Assembly (NCBI GenBank): GCA_964617645.1
Contig: CAZTYE010000001.1
Span: 434,001-498,000 of the forward strand
Direction of reading: 5' to 3'
Origin: JADJGC01 sp964617645
GTDB taxonomy: Bacteria > Zixibacteria > MSB-5A5 > CAIYYT01
DNA: 64,000 bases
Shown here: piece by piece, positions 52,523-62,105 of the stretch
Numbering within the stretch: position 1 is the stretch's first letter
How the letters are laid out: the number at the start of each line of letters is the position of its first letter
Notes under the pieces: model-generated
The model's database searches: none
Seen by the model: only the letters and a program-made list of their open reading frames with translations
Told to the model about the DNA's origin: nothing
Translations under genes and position numbers: made by a program

Positions 52523-53308
52523 GTGCGCGATTCAGGCAGATCGTTCCAGGAACTCGTCGAGATCATGCGCCGCCTGCGATCGCCGGATGGCTGCCCATGG
52601 GACCGCGAACAGACGACCAAATCACTATTGCCTTATCTGATCGAAGAAACCTACGAGGCGGTCGACGCCGGCGATACGCTGGACTATGACCGGCTGAAAG
52701 AGGAACTCGGTGATATCCTGCTGCACATCATTTTTCAAGCCGAAATCGCGGAAGAGACCGGCGCGTTTGACATCACAGATGTGATCGAAGTGATCACCCG
52801 AAAAATGATTGACCGCCATCCCCACGTTTTTGATAACCGCAAAGAGCTTACTCCGGATCAGGTAAAACAGAATTGGGAAGTGCTGAAGCTCAAGAATCGG
52901 CAAGCGGGTGACCGCCCGAAAACGGTTCTCGGCGGCGTACCGAACTCGATGCCGGCCCTGCTCAAAGCCTATCGCGTACAAGAGAAGGCGGCACAATTCG
53001 GCTTCGATTGGGAGCGGATCGAGGATGTGCTCGCCAAGATCGACGAAGAACTGGGCGAGTTCAGAGAAGCGTTGGCCGACGAAAACCGGGAGAAGATTCG
53101 CGAAGAATTGGGCGACCTCATTTTCTCGCTGGTCAATTTCGCGCGACATATCGAAGCCGAACCGGAGAGTTGTCTCAACGCCACGATCCGCAAATTCACC
53201 GACCGATTCGACAAAATGGAACAAGCCCTGCTCACTCGCGGCCTGTCGCTGAAAGCGGCCACGCTGGAAGAGATGGAAGAAGAATGGCAGCGCGCAAAGA
53301 CCGCTTAA
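52523..53308 (+). CDS. mazG: MazG nucleoside triphosphate pyrophosphohydrolase
   Basis: Hydrolyses (d)NTPs to NMP and pyrophosphate, a house-cleaning or stress-related enzyme. The 261-residue protein starts at GTG with GGAG 7 bases upstream. It carries two MazG domains: DGCPWDREQTTKSLLPYLIE with EETYE (41-45) and EELGD (60-64) in the first, and EELGEFREAL...EELGDLIFSL in the second. The duplicated all-alpha architecture matches the bacterial MazG family. It stands alone between valS (divergent) and the sensor kinase. Confidence 0.95.
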   Translation: MRDSGRSFQELVEIMRRLRSPDGCPWDREQTTKSLLPYLIEETYEAVDAGDTLDYDRLKEELGDILLHIIFQAEIAEETGAFDITDVIEVITRKMIDRHPHVFDNRKELTPDQVKQNWEVLKLKNRQAGDRPKTVLGGVPNSMPALLKAYRVQEKAAQFGFDWERIEDVLAKIDEELGEFREALADENREKIREELGDLIFSLVNFARHIEAEPESCLNATIRKFTDRFDKMEQALLTRGLSLKAATLEEMEEEWQRAKTA

Positions 53309-53683
53309 GCAATCAGCAGCTCAGCGTTTCATTTTGAACAATTCCGACGTCTGCAGTTTGAGCAACGAGGGACGGAAATCCGCAGATTCCGAGCTGCCTT
53401 ACTGCACCGGTAGTCGTTTTCGCCGATAACCACATAGAGCGACAAATCGCTCACGATTGCAGCGTTTCCATCGGAACCTTCACCACGCGCGCTGCAACTC
53501 GCGAGAGTTGAATTACAGGCTATCTACACGGGCGGAAACTTGCTATCGACGCAGAATCATTTCAAAGCGGGTCTCGTTTGCATTTGTCACGTCTGATATC
53601 AGTGCGTTGCGCTGCAGATTCAGTGTTGTCGGCCGTTATCGGGATGCGAGCGCCCGCTGACGAGCGGTTGGAGGAATCGTTTC
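53309..53683. other. Intergenic stretch before the sensor kinase
   Basis: 375 bases with no credible gene. A small hairpin (GAGCGA/TCGCTC, 53437-53452) without a U-tract is the only structure noticed. The last 20 bases contain the GGAGG ribosome-binding site of the kinase gene. No clear promoter was identified. Confidence 0.6.
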
Positions 53684-56011
53684 ATGTCTGAGAGCGCCAC
53701 TCTGGGAACCAGCGACAGCCAGGCCGCGCTCGAGGCGCTTCGCGAAAGCGAGGAGCGCCTGCGACTGCTGTTCGCATATACACCCGCCGCAGTGGCCATC
53801 TTCGATCGCCAAATGCGTTATGTCTTCGTGACAACGCAGTGGGTCAAATCCTACAATCTCAATCGCACGGATCTTATCGGTCACACGCATTACGAGATCT
53901 TCCCCGAGATACCCGAGCGCTGGAAGGTTATTCATCAGCGCTGTCTCGCCGGCGAGTCGCTGAGTTGCGACGAGGACGAATTCCCCCGCGCGGACGGCCG
54001 CACCGACTGGGTGCGCTGGTTCATCTGCCCCTGGAAACTGGCCTCCGGCGAAATCGGCGGTATCATCATGTTTACCGAGGTCGTTACCGAGCGCAAGCAG
54101 GCCGCCGACCAAATCCGTGAGAGCGAAGAGAAGTACCGGTCGCTGTTCCAGAACTCGCTTGATGCCTTTGCCTACCACCGCATTATCACGGACGAAAACG
54201 GCAAGGCGATCGACTACGAGTTTATCGACGTCAACGCCGCCTTTGAAACGATGACCGGAATCAGTCGGGAGCGCGTCCTCGGGAAACGCGTCACTGAAGT
54301 TATTCCGGGAATCGAGAAGAGCGACTGGATCGAACTGTATGGCGCGGTCGCGCTCAACGGTGAGCGGTTGCGTATCGAGCGATACGTACCGGAGCTGGGA
54401 CGCTGGTACCGGGTCTTGGGCTACAGTCACCGGCACGGTTACTTCTGCGCCGTTTTTGAAGACATCACCGACCGCAAGGAAGTCGAAGAAGTCTTGGTCG
54501 CGCGCGAAGAGCACTTTCGGGCGCTGATCGAAAAGTCTTCGGACATCACGATTCTGGTCGGCAAGGACGGAAAAATTAAGTATTTGTCGCCATCCGTGCA
54601 GCGCGTCTTGGGATTTAGCACGGCTGCGGCGCTGAATCGGTCCATTCTCGACTTCGTTTCTCGTCGCGATCTGGCCGCCTTGCGCGGGCAGATCCGCTCG
54701 CTGGTTGAGACATCCGGTAGCGAGCTTACCGCCGAAGTGCGCGTGCGCCATGCGGACGGCACCTGGCGAACCTTTTCGTCGGTAGCGCGCAATATGATTC
54801 TCGACCCGCACGTACGGGCGCTGGTCATCAACTCCCGCGACGTTACCGAACGCAGCGCCCTCGAGTATGAACGGCAACAATTGGCCACGATTATCGAGCA
54901 GTCGGCCGCCGGTATGGCAACCACGACAACCGACGGTAGGATCGATTACGTCAACGATGCTTTCGAGAAAATCACCGGTCGAGAACGAAGCGCCGTGTTG
55001 CAGCAGCCGGTGCAGATCTTTTTTGCCGTCGGCGAGTGTGAAGCGCCGTTCCGCGAACTCTGGCGGAAATTGACGCATGGCGAACCGGCGATGGTGACCG
55101 GTCGTCATCGACGCAAAGACGGCGGTCAATTGGACCTCGAAATCAAGGCAACGCCGATCCGCGGCCGCGGCGATCGTATCGATCATTTTGCCTTCGTCTT
55201 TCGCGACGTTACGCACGAACTCGAGCTCGAACAGCAGTTGCGCCAGACGCAAAAACTCGAAGCGGTCGGCCGGCTCGCCGCCGGAATCGCGCATGACTTC
55301 AACAACCTCCTCGCCGGCGTCCGCGGTTTTGCCGAACTGATTGCCAGCGATGTCGATCTATCCGCAAAGCATCGTGACTACGCTAACGAAATCATGCGGG
55401 CGGCGACTCGCGCTACCGATTTGACCGAGCAACTTCTCGCCTTTGCGCGTAAGGGCAACTATCTGCTCGTGCCCAGCGATATGCACGCCCTCATTGCGCA
55501 AACGATCGCGATCCTGGAGCGCACGATCGACCGCCGGGTCGTCATTGCCGCGGATCTGCGCGCCGATCACGCTTTGGTGATCGGTGATCCGTCGCAACTT
55601 CAGAGCGCAATCATGCACCTGTGCGTCAACTCCTGCGAGGCCATGCCGGATGGTGGAAATCTGCGCCTGACCACGACGAACATTTACGCCGACGAAGATG
55701 CCGTCAAGCGCTACAACATCGAATCCGGCCCCGGTTTGTACCTCTGCGTGGCGGTCGAGGATTCCGGCGTCGGTATCGAGGCCGCCAAGCTTACGGAGAT
55801 CTTCGATCCGTTTTTTACGACCAAGTCGCTCGGGCAGGGAAGTTCCGGTCTCGGTTTGGCGGGCGTCTACGGCTGCATCCACAGTCATGGCGGCGGCATC
55901 GTGGTCGAGAGCGTCGTTGGACACGGCACCTGCTTCCGACTTTTCTTCCCGGTGGATCAGGCTGCAACGACCGTCGAAACGCCACCCTCGCTGCAGCCGG
56001 CACAAAAGTAG
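53684..56011 (+). CDS. PAS-domain sensor histidine kinase
   Basis: A 775-residue probable signalling kinase without transmembrane segments. Four PAS-type sensor domains follow one another (about 20-140, 148-270, 275-395 and 400-520), each introduced by a helix such as SEERLRLLF or REEHFRALI. The phosphoacceptor His537 is in AAGIAHDFNNLL, the HDFNN H-box class. The HATPase domain has an N-box region (about 640), EDSGVGIEA, FDPFFTTK and GSSGLGLAGVYG. No receiver domain is fused and no response regulator is adjacent, so its partner is elsewhere. The ATG has GGAGG 9 bases upstream. Confidence 0.92.
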   Translation: MSESATLGTSDSQAALEALRESEERLRLLFAYTPAAVAIFDRQMRYVFVTTQWVKSYNLNRTDLIGHTHYEIFPEIPERWKVIHQRCLAGESLSCDEDEFPRADGRTDWVRWFICPWKLASGEIGGIIMFTEVVTERKQAADQIRESEEKYRSLFQNSLDAFAYHRIITDENGKAIDYEFIDVNAAFETMTGISRERVLGKRVTEVIPGIEKSDWIELYGAVALNGERLRIERYVPELGRWYRVLGYSHRHGYFCAVFEDITDRKEVEEVLVAREEHFRALIEKSSDITILVGKDGKIKYLSPSVQRVLGFSTAAALNRSILDFVSRRDLAALRGQIRSLVETSGSELTAEVRVRHADGTWRTFSSVARNMILDPHVRALVINSRDVTERSALEYERQQLATIIEQSAAGMATTTTDGRIDYVNDAFEKITGRERSAVLQQPVQIFFAVGECEAPFRELWRKLTHGEPAMVTGRHRRKDGGQLDLEIKATPIRGRGDRIDHFAFVFRDVTHELELEQQLRQTQKLEAVGRLAAGIAHDFNNLLAGVRGFAELIASDVDLSAKHRDYANEIMRAATRATDLTEQLLAFARKGNYLLVPSDMHALIAQTIAILERTIDRRVVIAADLRADHALVIGDPSQLQSAIMHLCVNSCEAMPDGGNLRLTTTNIYADEDAVKRYNIESGPGLYLCVAVEDSGVGIEAAKLTEIFDPFFTTKSLGQGSSGLGLAGVYGCIHSHGGGIVVESVVGHGTCFRLFFPVDQAATTVETPPSLQPAQK

Positions 56012-56178
56012 TTTCTCCCATGCAGGACCGGCAAGAGAGCCGGCGACAGCCCGGCTGATCCGCAGCGGAATAACTTGCCGGCTCCGTTTGTATCTCCTAT
56101 CAAGAATCGCCGCCTGCCGATCACTGCCAATGAAGATCGGGAAATGCGGTGCTGGCTGGGATGTATAACGGAGGAGCT

Positions 56179-57534
56179 ATGATTACCCGTTACTTGCTTG
56201 TTTTCGGTTTGATCGCTGCGCTGAACGGACCGTCGTTGACCGCCGACGATGTAGCCATCACGGTCTACAACGATAACTTGGCCTTGGTCAAAGAGGGCCG
56301 GATGCTCGACTTCAAGAAAGGCGTCAATCAGCTACAATTGACGGATGTCGCGGCTTTTGTCGATCCGACCTCCGTGCACTTCCGGCTTCGCGGCGATGAT
56401 CGTGTCGATCTGCTCGAACAAAACTTCCAGTACGATCTGGTTTCGGCCGAGAAAGTGCTCGGCAAATACCTCGGCAACAACGTCGATGTTGTGCTCAAAA
56501 ATGGCGATGTCGTCAGCGGCAAGTTTCTTTCTTCATCCAGCGGCTACATGGTGCTCCAGCTCCCCGACGGGGCGGTGCGAATGATCAATACCGCGGAGAT
56601 GCAGACGGTAACCGCTCCGAAACTTCCCGAGGGCTTGATCGTCGTGCCCACTCTCCAATGGATGATTTCGAGCGCTGTATCGGGCAGTCGCGAGGCCGAG
56701 ATCAGTTATCTCACGTCCAACATTAGTTGGCACGCCGAGTATATCGCCCGGCTCGACAAGGACGACAAGAACCTGCGGCTCTCGGCCTGGGTCTCGCTCG
56801 ACAATCAATCGGGCAAGACGTATCGGGACGCCCGGCTCAAACTTGTCGCCGGCGAGATCAACCGCATCCAGGAGGTGTATCCGATGGCACGCGGCGGTCG
56901 CGCCAAAGACATGATGTTGGCGGAGCAGGCGCCCGGCTTCGAAGAAAAGTCGTTCTTCGAATACCATCTCTACACCCTGGGCCGTCCGACCACGGTCGCC
57001 AACAACGAAACCAAGCAGGTGAGTCTCTTTGAACCCGCGGAAACCGCGATTGAAAAGATCTACCGCTATCAGGCGACACCCGGCGTTACCGATGTCAATG
57101 TCGTTGTCAAGTTCAAGAACGCCGAAGCCAGCGGGCTGGGGATGCCGCTTCCGGCCGGCAAGGTTCGCATGACCAAGGCCGACACCGACGGCTCTGAGGA
57201 ATTTCTTGGCGAAGACCAAATCCAGCACACGCCGCGCAACGAAGAAGTCGAACTTCGCGTCGGCAATGCGTTCGACATCGTCGGCGAGACCAATGTCGTC
57301 GATTCCAAGCGCCTGTCGGACCGCGTCCGCGAGGAAACGGTCGAGGTCAAGTTGCGCAATCGCAAGACGGAAGCGGTGACGATCGTCGTTCAATTCAACT
57401 TGTGGGGCGATTGGCAGATACTGGAATCGACCCACGCTCACGAAAGGAAAACCGCGCGCCGGGCCGAATTCAAAGTGCCGGCGCCGGCCGATCAGGAGAC
57501 TATCTTGCGTTTCCGGGTGCGCTACAATGGTTGA
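56179..57534 (+). CDS. DUF4139-like secreted protein
   Basis: A 451-residue protein with a signal peptide (MITRYLLVFGLIAALNGPSL, cleavage near residue 22); GGAGG directly precedes the ATG. The sequence pattern (VYNDNLALVKEGRMLDFKKG, SYLTSNISWHAEYIARLDKD, then DARLKLVAGEINRI and a long C-terminal beta-rich half) matches the DUF4139 type of mucoidy-inhibitor-A-like proteins, whose biochemical function is unknown. The protein ends RVRYNG without an anchor. It precedes a secreted TPR protein by 83 bases and may be co-expressed with it. Confidence 0.75.
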   Translation: MITRYLLVFGLIAALNGPSLTADDVAITVYNDNLALVKEGRMLDFKKGVNQLQLTDVAAFVDPTSVHFRLRGDDRVDLLEQNFQYDLVSAEKVLGKYLGNNVDVVLKNGDVVSGKFLSSSSGYMVLQLPDGAVRMINTAEMQTVTAPKLPEGLIVVPTLQWMISSAVSGSREAEISYLTSNISWHAEYIARLDKDDKNLRLSAWVSLDNQSGKTYRDARLKLVAGEINRIQEVYPMARGGRAKDMMLAEQAPGFEEKSFFEYHLYTLGRPTTVANNETKQVSLFEPAETAIEKIYRYQATPGVTDVNVVVKFKNAEASGLGMPLPAGKVRMTKADTDGSEEFLGEDQIQHTPRNEEVELRVGNAFDIVGETNVVDSKRLSDRVREETVEVKLRNRKTEAVTIVVQFNLWGDWQILESTHAHERKTARRAEFKVPAPADQETILRFRVRYNG

Positions 57535-57617
57535 CAAATGTTTTGACTCGCGCCAGCCGAGAAGTTAGAATCGAGAGCGACGCTTGTGACAAATGTCACT
57601 TTCGAGGAGGAACATTG

Positions 57618-58892
57618 ATGAAACGGTTTCTGAGTTTGATTCTGGTGGTGGCCTTCGCGACCGGCGCTTTCGCGCAGTCGCAGGTGAAGGACGTCCTGCC
57701 TTACGATGCGCTCATGCGTTCCGCGCGTGTCTACTTGAGCAATGCCAACAATCGCGACTACGAAAAAGCCAGTGAGATGCTCGAAATTGCGATCGCCAAC
57801 TACCCGGATCCGGTGGAGGCTTACTTCTGGAAGGGCTTGATCCATGCCGAAAAAGCCGAGTACGCCGAGATGATGAGCGCATTCCGCATGTTCGAGGCAA
57901 TTTGCGACAGCGCCAAGGCGCAGAAGAACGATAAGCTGCTGAAGCGCTGCGAAAAGGACGGCATGCCGAAGAAGATTAACGACCAGAAGCAGTCCGAGCT
58001 TTCCAAGAACCTCGCTTCCGGCCTTCGCAACCTGAAGCTTGCGGACTCGCTGCGCGAGGCAACCGTCGATTCGCTCCCCGAAAGCGTCAAGACCAAGAAC
58101 GAAGAAGCGATCAAGGCCCTGCTGACTAAGTCCAAAGGCCTCTTTAATGACGGAGCGATCATCAGCGACACCACGGCCGGCATCTGGACCAATCTGGCCG
58201 TTATCGAAGAACGATTGGGAAATCACGAGGAAGCTTTGCGTCTTTATGAGAAAAGCTACGCCTTGAATCCGAAAGACGCCGCGATGGTCTACGACCTGGC
58301 CAATGTCGCATTCACATTGAAGGACTTCCCGCGTGCCGCCCGCTACTACGGCGAATTTGGCGAGCTTGATAAGGCGAACGCCGAAGTCGCATTTATGAAT
58401 CAGGCGATGTCTTACCAGATGGCCAAAGACGACGCCGGGCTGGAGAAGGCCCTGCACCGGATTCTCGAAGTCAACCCGCTGAATGCCGAGATTCGTTACC
58501 AGCGCGGGATGATCTACATCCGGAATGCCTCGGCGCGTGAAATTCTGGACTCGATCTCGCGACTCGATGAACTCCTCGAAAAGTCGCCCGGCAACGCGGC
58601 GGCGAAGAAGTCCAAAGATGAACTTCTGGCACAGCGGCAGAAATTCAATGAGCTGGCATACGATGACTTCAAGGTGGCCGCGGAGAACCAGTCCACCGAC
58701 GATTTTTATTGGTATTGGTATGGAACTTCGGCCTTCTTCCTCCAGCGGGATGCCGACGCGCTCAAGGCTTACGAGAAGTGCGTCGAAGTGAAGCCGGATA
58801 ACAGCGATTGCTGGTGTCAACTTGCGATTCTCTACTTGCGCAAAGGCCAAAAAACTCAAGCCGAAGCGGCTCAGGCCAAGTGCAATAAATAA
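57618..58892 (+). CDS. Secreted tetratricopeptide repeat protein
   Basis: A 424-residue exported protein. GAGGAGG lies 8 bases before the ATG, which opens a signal peptide (MKRFLSLILVVAFATGAFAQ). Helical repeats of about 34 residues follow, including units resembling AVIEERLGNHEEALRLYEKS, ANVAFTLKDFPRAARYYGEF and a last one with FFLQRDADALKAYEKC. TPR arrays mediate protein-protein contacts; a periplasmic or lipid-associated scaffold role is possible but not shown. A strong terminator follows the stop. Confidence 0.82.
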   Translation: MKRFLSLILVVAFATGAFAQSQVKDVLPYDALMRSARVYLSNANNRDYEKASEMLEIAIANYPDPVEAYFWKGLIHAEKAEYAEMMSAFRMFEAICDSAKAQKNDKLLKRCEKDGMPKKINDQKQSELSKNLASGLRNLKLADSLREATVDSLPESVKTKNEEAIKALLTKSKGLFNDGAIISDTTAGIWTNLAVIEERLGNHEEALRLYEKSYALNPKDAAMVYDLANVAFTLKDFPRAARYYGEFGELDKANAEVAFMNQAMSYQMAKDDAGLEKALHRILEVNPLNAEIRYQRGMIYIRNASAREILDSISRLDELLEKSPGNAAAKKSKDELLAQRQKFNELAYDDFKVAAENQSTDDFYWYWYGTSAFFLQRDADALKAYEKCVEVKPDNSDCWCQLAILYLRKGQKTQAEAAQAKCNK

Positions 58893-58916
58893 CCACACCA
58901 AACACGCTTTATCCCG

Positions 58917-58949
58917 GCGGGAATGCGCAAGCATTCCCGCTTCTTGTTG
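58917..58949 (+). terminator. Intrinsic terminator after the TPR gene
   Basis: GCGGGAATGC (58917-58926) and GCATTCCCGC (58931-58940) form a perfect 10-bp stem with loop GCAA, followed by TTCTTGTTG. It separates the TPR gene from priA. Confidence 0.75.
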
Positions 58950-58986
58950 ATGCGGAGTTTCCCCGCGTTACTCGTTTTGCATCAAG

Positions 58987-58992
58987 TATATT
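58987..58992 (+). promoter_or_regulatory. -10 box immediately before priA
   Basis: TATATT ends 7 bases before the priA ATG and no Shine-Dalgarno is present, matching the leaderless pattern at 2501 and 25150. No recognisable -35 box is found at the expected distance. Confidence 0.4.
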
Positions 58993-58999
58993 GCCGATC

Positions 59000-61351
59000 A
59001 TGATCCGGAAGAAGCTGCTTGCGGAAGTTTGCCTGCTCGACGCCGTACGTCGACCGCTCACTTATGCCATCTCCGACGATTCTGCGATCGATGACTGGCT
59101 CGGCCGTCGGGTTGTCGTCCCGCTGGCAAACCGCAAGGCACTCGGCGTCGTGACCGCCGTTGACGTCGAATACGAAGGCGTCGTCAAACCGATCGCGTCC
59201 GCCCCCGACGCCGAACCGGTGATGTCCGCGACCGATATCGATCTCTGCCGATTTATGGCCGACTATTATTTATCGTCATTGCCGGAAGCCGTCGCCGCGT
59301 TTCTCCCACAATCACTCACCGCGCGGCTCAATCAGCACGGAATCATAACCGACCGAGAGCAACTTCAGCAGTTAGCCGATTCCGGCGACGCCGCCGCGAC
59401 GAAATTGCTCGCGCTCGCCGGTAATCGCCGCAAGATCAAGGCAACCAAGCTTGCAGAATTGCGCCGAGACTGGCGGCGACAGCTCGTAGAACGCGGCCTG
59501 CTGCAACTGGAATGGGAGACCAAGCGCCGCCGTCACGACCAGCGCCCGGCGACGGTCGCTCGCGAAGCAAATATGGGTGACCGCAAGATCGTCCGGCCAC
59601 TGGCTCTACGACTTGCCGAAATACTGCAGTCACCCGTGGAATCAACCGTTGCTGAAACAGTCGATGACGACCGGCTTTCGTTCGAAGGCACGCCGTTTTT
59701 CGATCGGCCACCGGCCGCAACGCCCGCTTTTGCGCTCAATCGCGAACAGACGCTTGCCGTCGAGCGAATCGGATCGAAGCTGCAAGAAGCTCAGTTCGCT
59801 GCGTTTTTGTTGCACGGCGTTACCGGTTCCGGCAAAACCGAAGTCTACATCCGCGCGATTCGCCACGCGATTGCGCTCGGCAAGCAGGCAATCGTCATTG
59901 TGCCGGAAATCGGACTGGCGCAGGCCATCTACTACCAGCTTGATGACATCTTTGGCGAACGATTGGCGCTGATCCACTCGCGCATGACCGCCTCAACGCG
60001 ATTTGCCGTGTGGCAGCGGGCGCGTCGCGGTCAATTAGACGTCGTTCTTGGGCCGCGATCCGCGATCTTTACGCCGTTTGCGCGGCTGGGACTGATCATC
60101 GTCGATGAAGAACACGACGCTTCGCTTAAGCAAGAATCGCCGGCGCCGCGTTATCATGCCCGCGACTTGGCCGTTTATCGCGCCCGCCAGCTTAATGCCG
60201 TGATCGTTTTGGGATCGGCAACGCCCTCGATCGAGAGTTTTCACAACGCCCAAAACGGCAAATATGAACTTCTCCAATTGCCGCAACGAATCGCCGACCA
60301 GCCATTGCCCCTTGTGCAGCGCGTCGATTTGCGCGCGGCGTTTGCCCAACGCGGTTTCGCCTATCTAACCGAGCCGCTGGCGGGCGCGCTGGATGCCACT
60401 CTGGCCGCCGGTGGCCAGGCCATGCTTCTCCTAAATCGGCGCGGCTTTGCTCCCTCCGTGCACTGTTTCCAATGCAGCGCCAAAATCAATTGCCGCAATT
60501 GCGCGGTGGCGATGGTCTACCACAAAGCCAAGCATTGTCTGATCTGTCATCTTTGCGGTTACACGGAATCGTATCCGAACACTTGTCCCCAGTGCAAGAG
60601 CAACCTCTTTCTTTATCGCGGCATCGGGACCGAAAAAATGGAAGAGGAACTGCGGCGGCGCTACCCCGACGTCGGTATCTTGCGCATGGATTTTGACACG
60701 ACGCGCAAAGCGGGCAGCTTTCGCGACCTCTATCACCGCTTCAAGTCCGGGCAGGCCAAAATCCTGCTCGGTACACAGATGATCGCCAAGGGCTTTGATT
60801 TCCCGGACGTCGCGTTAGTAGGCATCATCACCGCCGACACCAGCCTCGAACTTCCGGATTTTCGGGCGCGTGAACGCACATATCAACTTCTTACACAAGC
60901 CTCCGGTCGTGCTGGTCGGCTCAATTTTTCCGGTACCGTGATCTTACAAACGCTTTATCCCAACGACCCAATCGTCGAGCTGGCCCAACGGCAGGATTAC
61001 GAATCGTTCTACGAAGCGGAAATCCGCGATCGCCGTGAACTGAAGTTCCCACCGTTTACGCATCTGATCTTGTTAACCATCGAGTCCAAAAACGCCGCCG
61101 CGGCGCAGAGAGCCGGAGAATCACTGCGAAACCGGCTGCGCCTTCGCTTGACGAATCTCGCCACGCTTCACGGCCCGGTGGCGGCGCCGATTGCCAAGCT
61201 CCGCGAGTATTTCCGTTTCCACATCCTGATCAAATCCGCGCGCATCAAGACGGTAATCCCGATCCTGCGCGAGAATTTGAGTCTGCCCGAGTTTCATAAC
61301 TCAAGGAAACTGCGGGTAATGGCCGATGTCGATCCTGTCGATATGATGTAA
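59000..61351 (+). CDS. priA: Primosomal protein N' (replication restart helicase)
   Basis: A superfamily 2 DNA helicase that reloads the replisome at stalled forks. The 783-residue protein has the N-terminal 3'-DNA-binding region, Walker A GVTGSGKT (about 273-280), the DEEH box in IIVDEEHDASLKQ (about 370), and GSATPSIES. A zinc-binding region (about 489-540) has eight cysteines (CFQCSAKINCRNC, CLICHLCG, CPQCK), and the helicase C-terminal motifs are GTQMIAKGFDFP and TQASGRAGR. Length and order match full-length PriA. The ATG follows TATATT by 7 bases; a TTG nine bases earlier lies in that box and is rejected. Confidence 0.97.
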   Translation: MIRKKLLAEVCLLDAVRRPLTYAISDDSAIDDWLGRRVVVPLANRKALGVVTAVDVEYEGVVKPIASAPDAEPVMSATDIDLCRFMADYYLSSLPEAVAAFLPQSLTARLNQHGIITDREQLQQLADSGDAAATKLLALAGNRRKIKATKLAELRRDWRRQLVERGLLQLEWETKRRRHDQRPATVAREANMGDRKIVRPLALRLAEILQSPVESTVAETVDDDRLSFEGTPFFDRPPAATPAFALNREQTLAVERIGSKLQEAQFAAFLLHGVTGSGKTEVYIRAIRHAIALGKQAIVIVPEIGLAQAIYYQLDDIFGERLALIHSRMTASTRFAVWQRARRGQLDVVLGPRSAIFTPFARLGLIIVDEEHDASLKQESPAPRYHARDLAVYRARQLNAVIVLGSATPSIESFHNAQNGKYELLQLPQRIADQPLPLVQRVDLRAAFAQRGFAYLTEPLAGALDATLAAGGQAMLLLNRRGFAPSVHCFQCSAKINCRNCAVAMVYHKAKHCLICHLCGYTESYPNTCPQCKSNLFLYRGIGTEKMEEELRRRYPDVGILRMDFDTTRKAGSFRDLYHRFKSGQAKILLGTQMIAKGFDFPDVALVGIITADTSLELPDFRARERTYQLLTQASGRAGRLNFSGTVILQTLYPNDPIVELAQRQDYESFYEAEIRDRRELKFPPFTHLILLTIESKNAAAAQRAGESLRNRLRLRLTNLATLHGPVAAPIAKLREYFRFHILIKSARIKTVIPILRENLSLPEFHNSRKLRVMADVDPVDMM

Positions 61352-61418
61352 GTACGTTCGACCTTGACTTTGGCGAGCGCGTCGCTAACTTCCACCACTC
61401 ATGAATAGGGAACTTGTC

Positions 61419-62105
61419 ATGGAGAAGACGACCACTAACGGCAAGATCGTGACGATCGATCAGGTAACCCACTCCGAGGAAGTCAACGCCTGGATCGTTA
61501 AGGCCGACTACTACCTCGGCAAGCAAGGCTACACCGAACACGGCCTGCGGCATTGTCGTTTGGTCTCCAAGATCGCGAAAAACGTGCTTGAACGAATCGG
61601 CCGCCCCGAACGCATCTGCCAGCTTGCGGCGATCGCGGCGTACTTGCACGATATCGGTAACGCCATCAACCGCGAGTATCACGCCCAGACCGGCGCCATG
61701 GCCGCCTATCAGTTACTGCGGAATCTCGGGATGGTGACGGAAGAGGCGTTGGATGTCGCCGCCGCCATCGGCAATCACGACGACAAAGAGATCCTGCCGG
61801 TTTCCGATATCTCCGCCGCCGTGATTTTGGCCGACAAGTCGGACGTGCATTCGTCGCGCGTCCGTAATCTCGACCAACTCGGCACGGACATTCATGACCG
61901 CGTTAATTACGCCGCCAAATCGTCATTCCTGCGCGTCGATCCCGACCGCCAGACGATCACTTTGGAGATCACCATCGACGACAAAGTCGCCTCGGTGATG
62001 GAGTATTTCGAGATCTTTCTCACGCGTATGGCGATGTGTCGCAATGCCGCAACCTACCTGAAAATGAAATTTGAATTGGATATCAACGGAAACAAATTGC
62101 TGTGA
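61419..62105 (+). CDS. HD-domain phosphohydrolase
   Basis: A 228-residue cytoplasmic HD-superfamily protein. The ATG at 61419 is preferred because AGGGA lies 8 bases upstream; the ATG at 61401 lacks any ribosome-binding site. The metal-binding residues are visible as H in HGLRHCRLVSK (about 40-45), the HD pair in AYLHDIGNAINRE (about 74-86), and IGNHDDKEILP and ILADKSDVH further on. It resembles small cyclic-dinucleotide or nucleotide phosphohydrolases, but the substrate cannot be inferred. The stop overlaps purM (GTGA), indicating coupling. Confidence 0.85.
   Translation: MEKTTTNGKIVTIDQVTHSEEVNAWIVKADYYLGKQGYTEHGLRHCRLVSKIAKNVLERIGRPERICQLAAIAAYLHDIGNAINREYHAQTGAMAAYQLLRNLGMVTEEALDVAAAIGNHDDKEILPVSDISAAVILADKSDVHSSRVRNLDQLGTDIHDRVNYAAKSSFLRVDPDRQTITLEITIDDKVASVMEYFEIFLTRMAMCRNAATYLKMKFELDINGNKLL

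Noticed and set aside
53636..55294. Long minus-strand open frame of 552 codons opposite the histidine kinase
   Set aside because: It mirrors the kinase codons, shows no recognisable domain, and the plus-strand protein has complete PAS and kinase motifs. Long antisense frames are common at this GC content.
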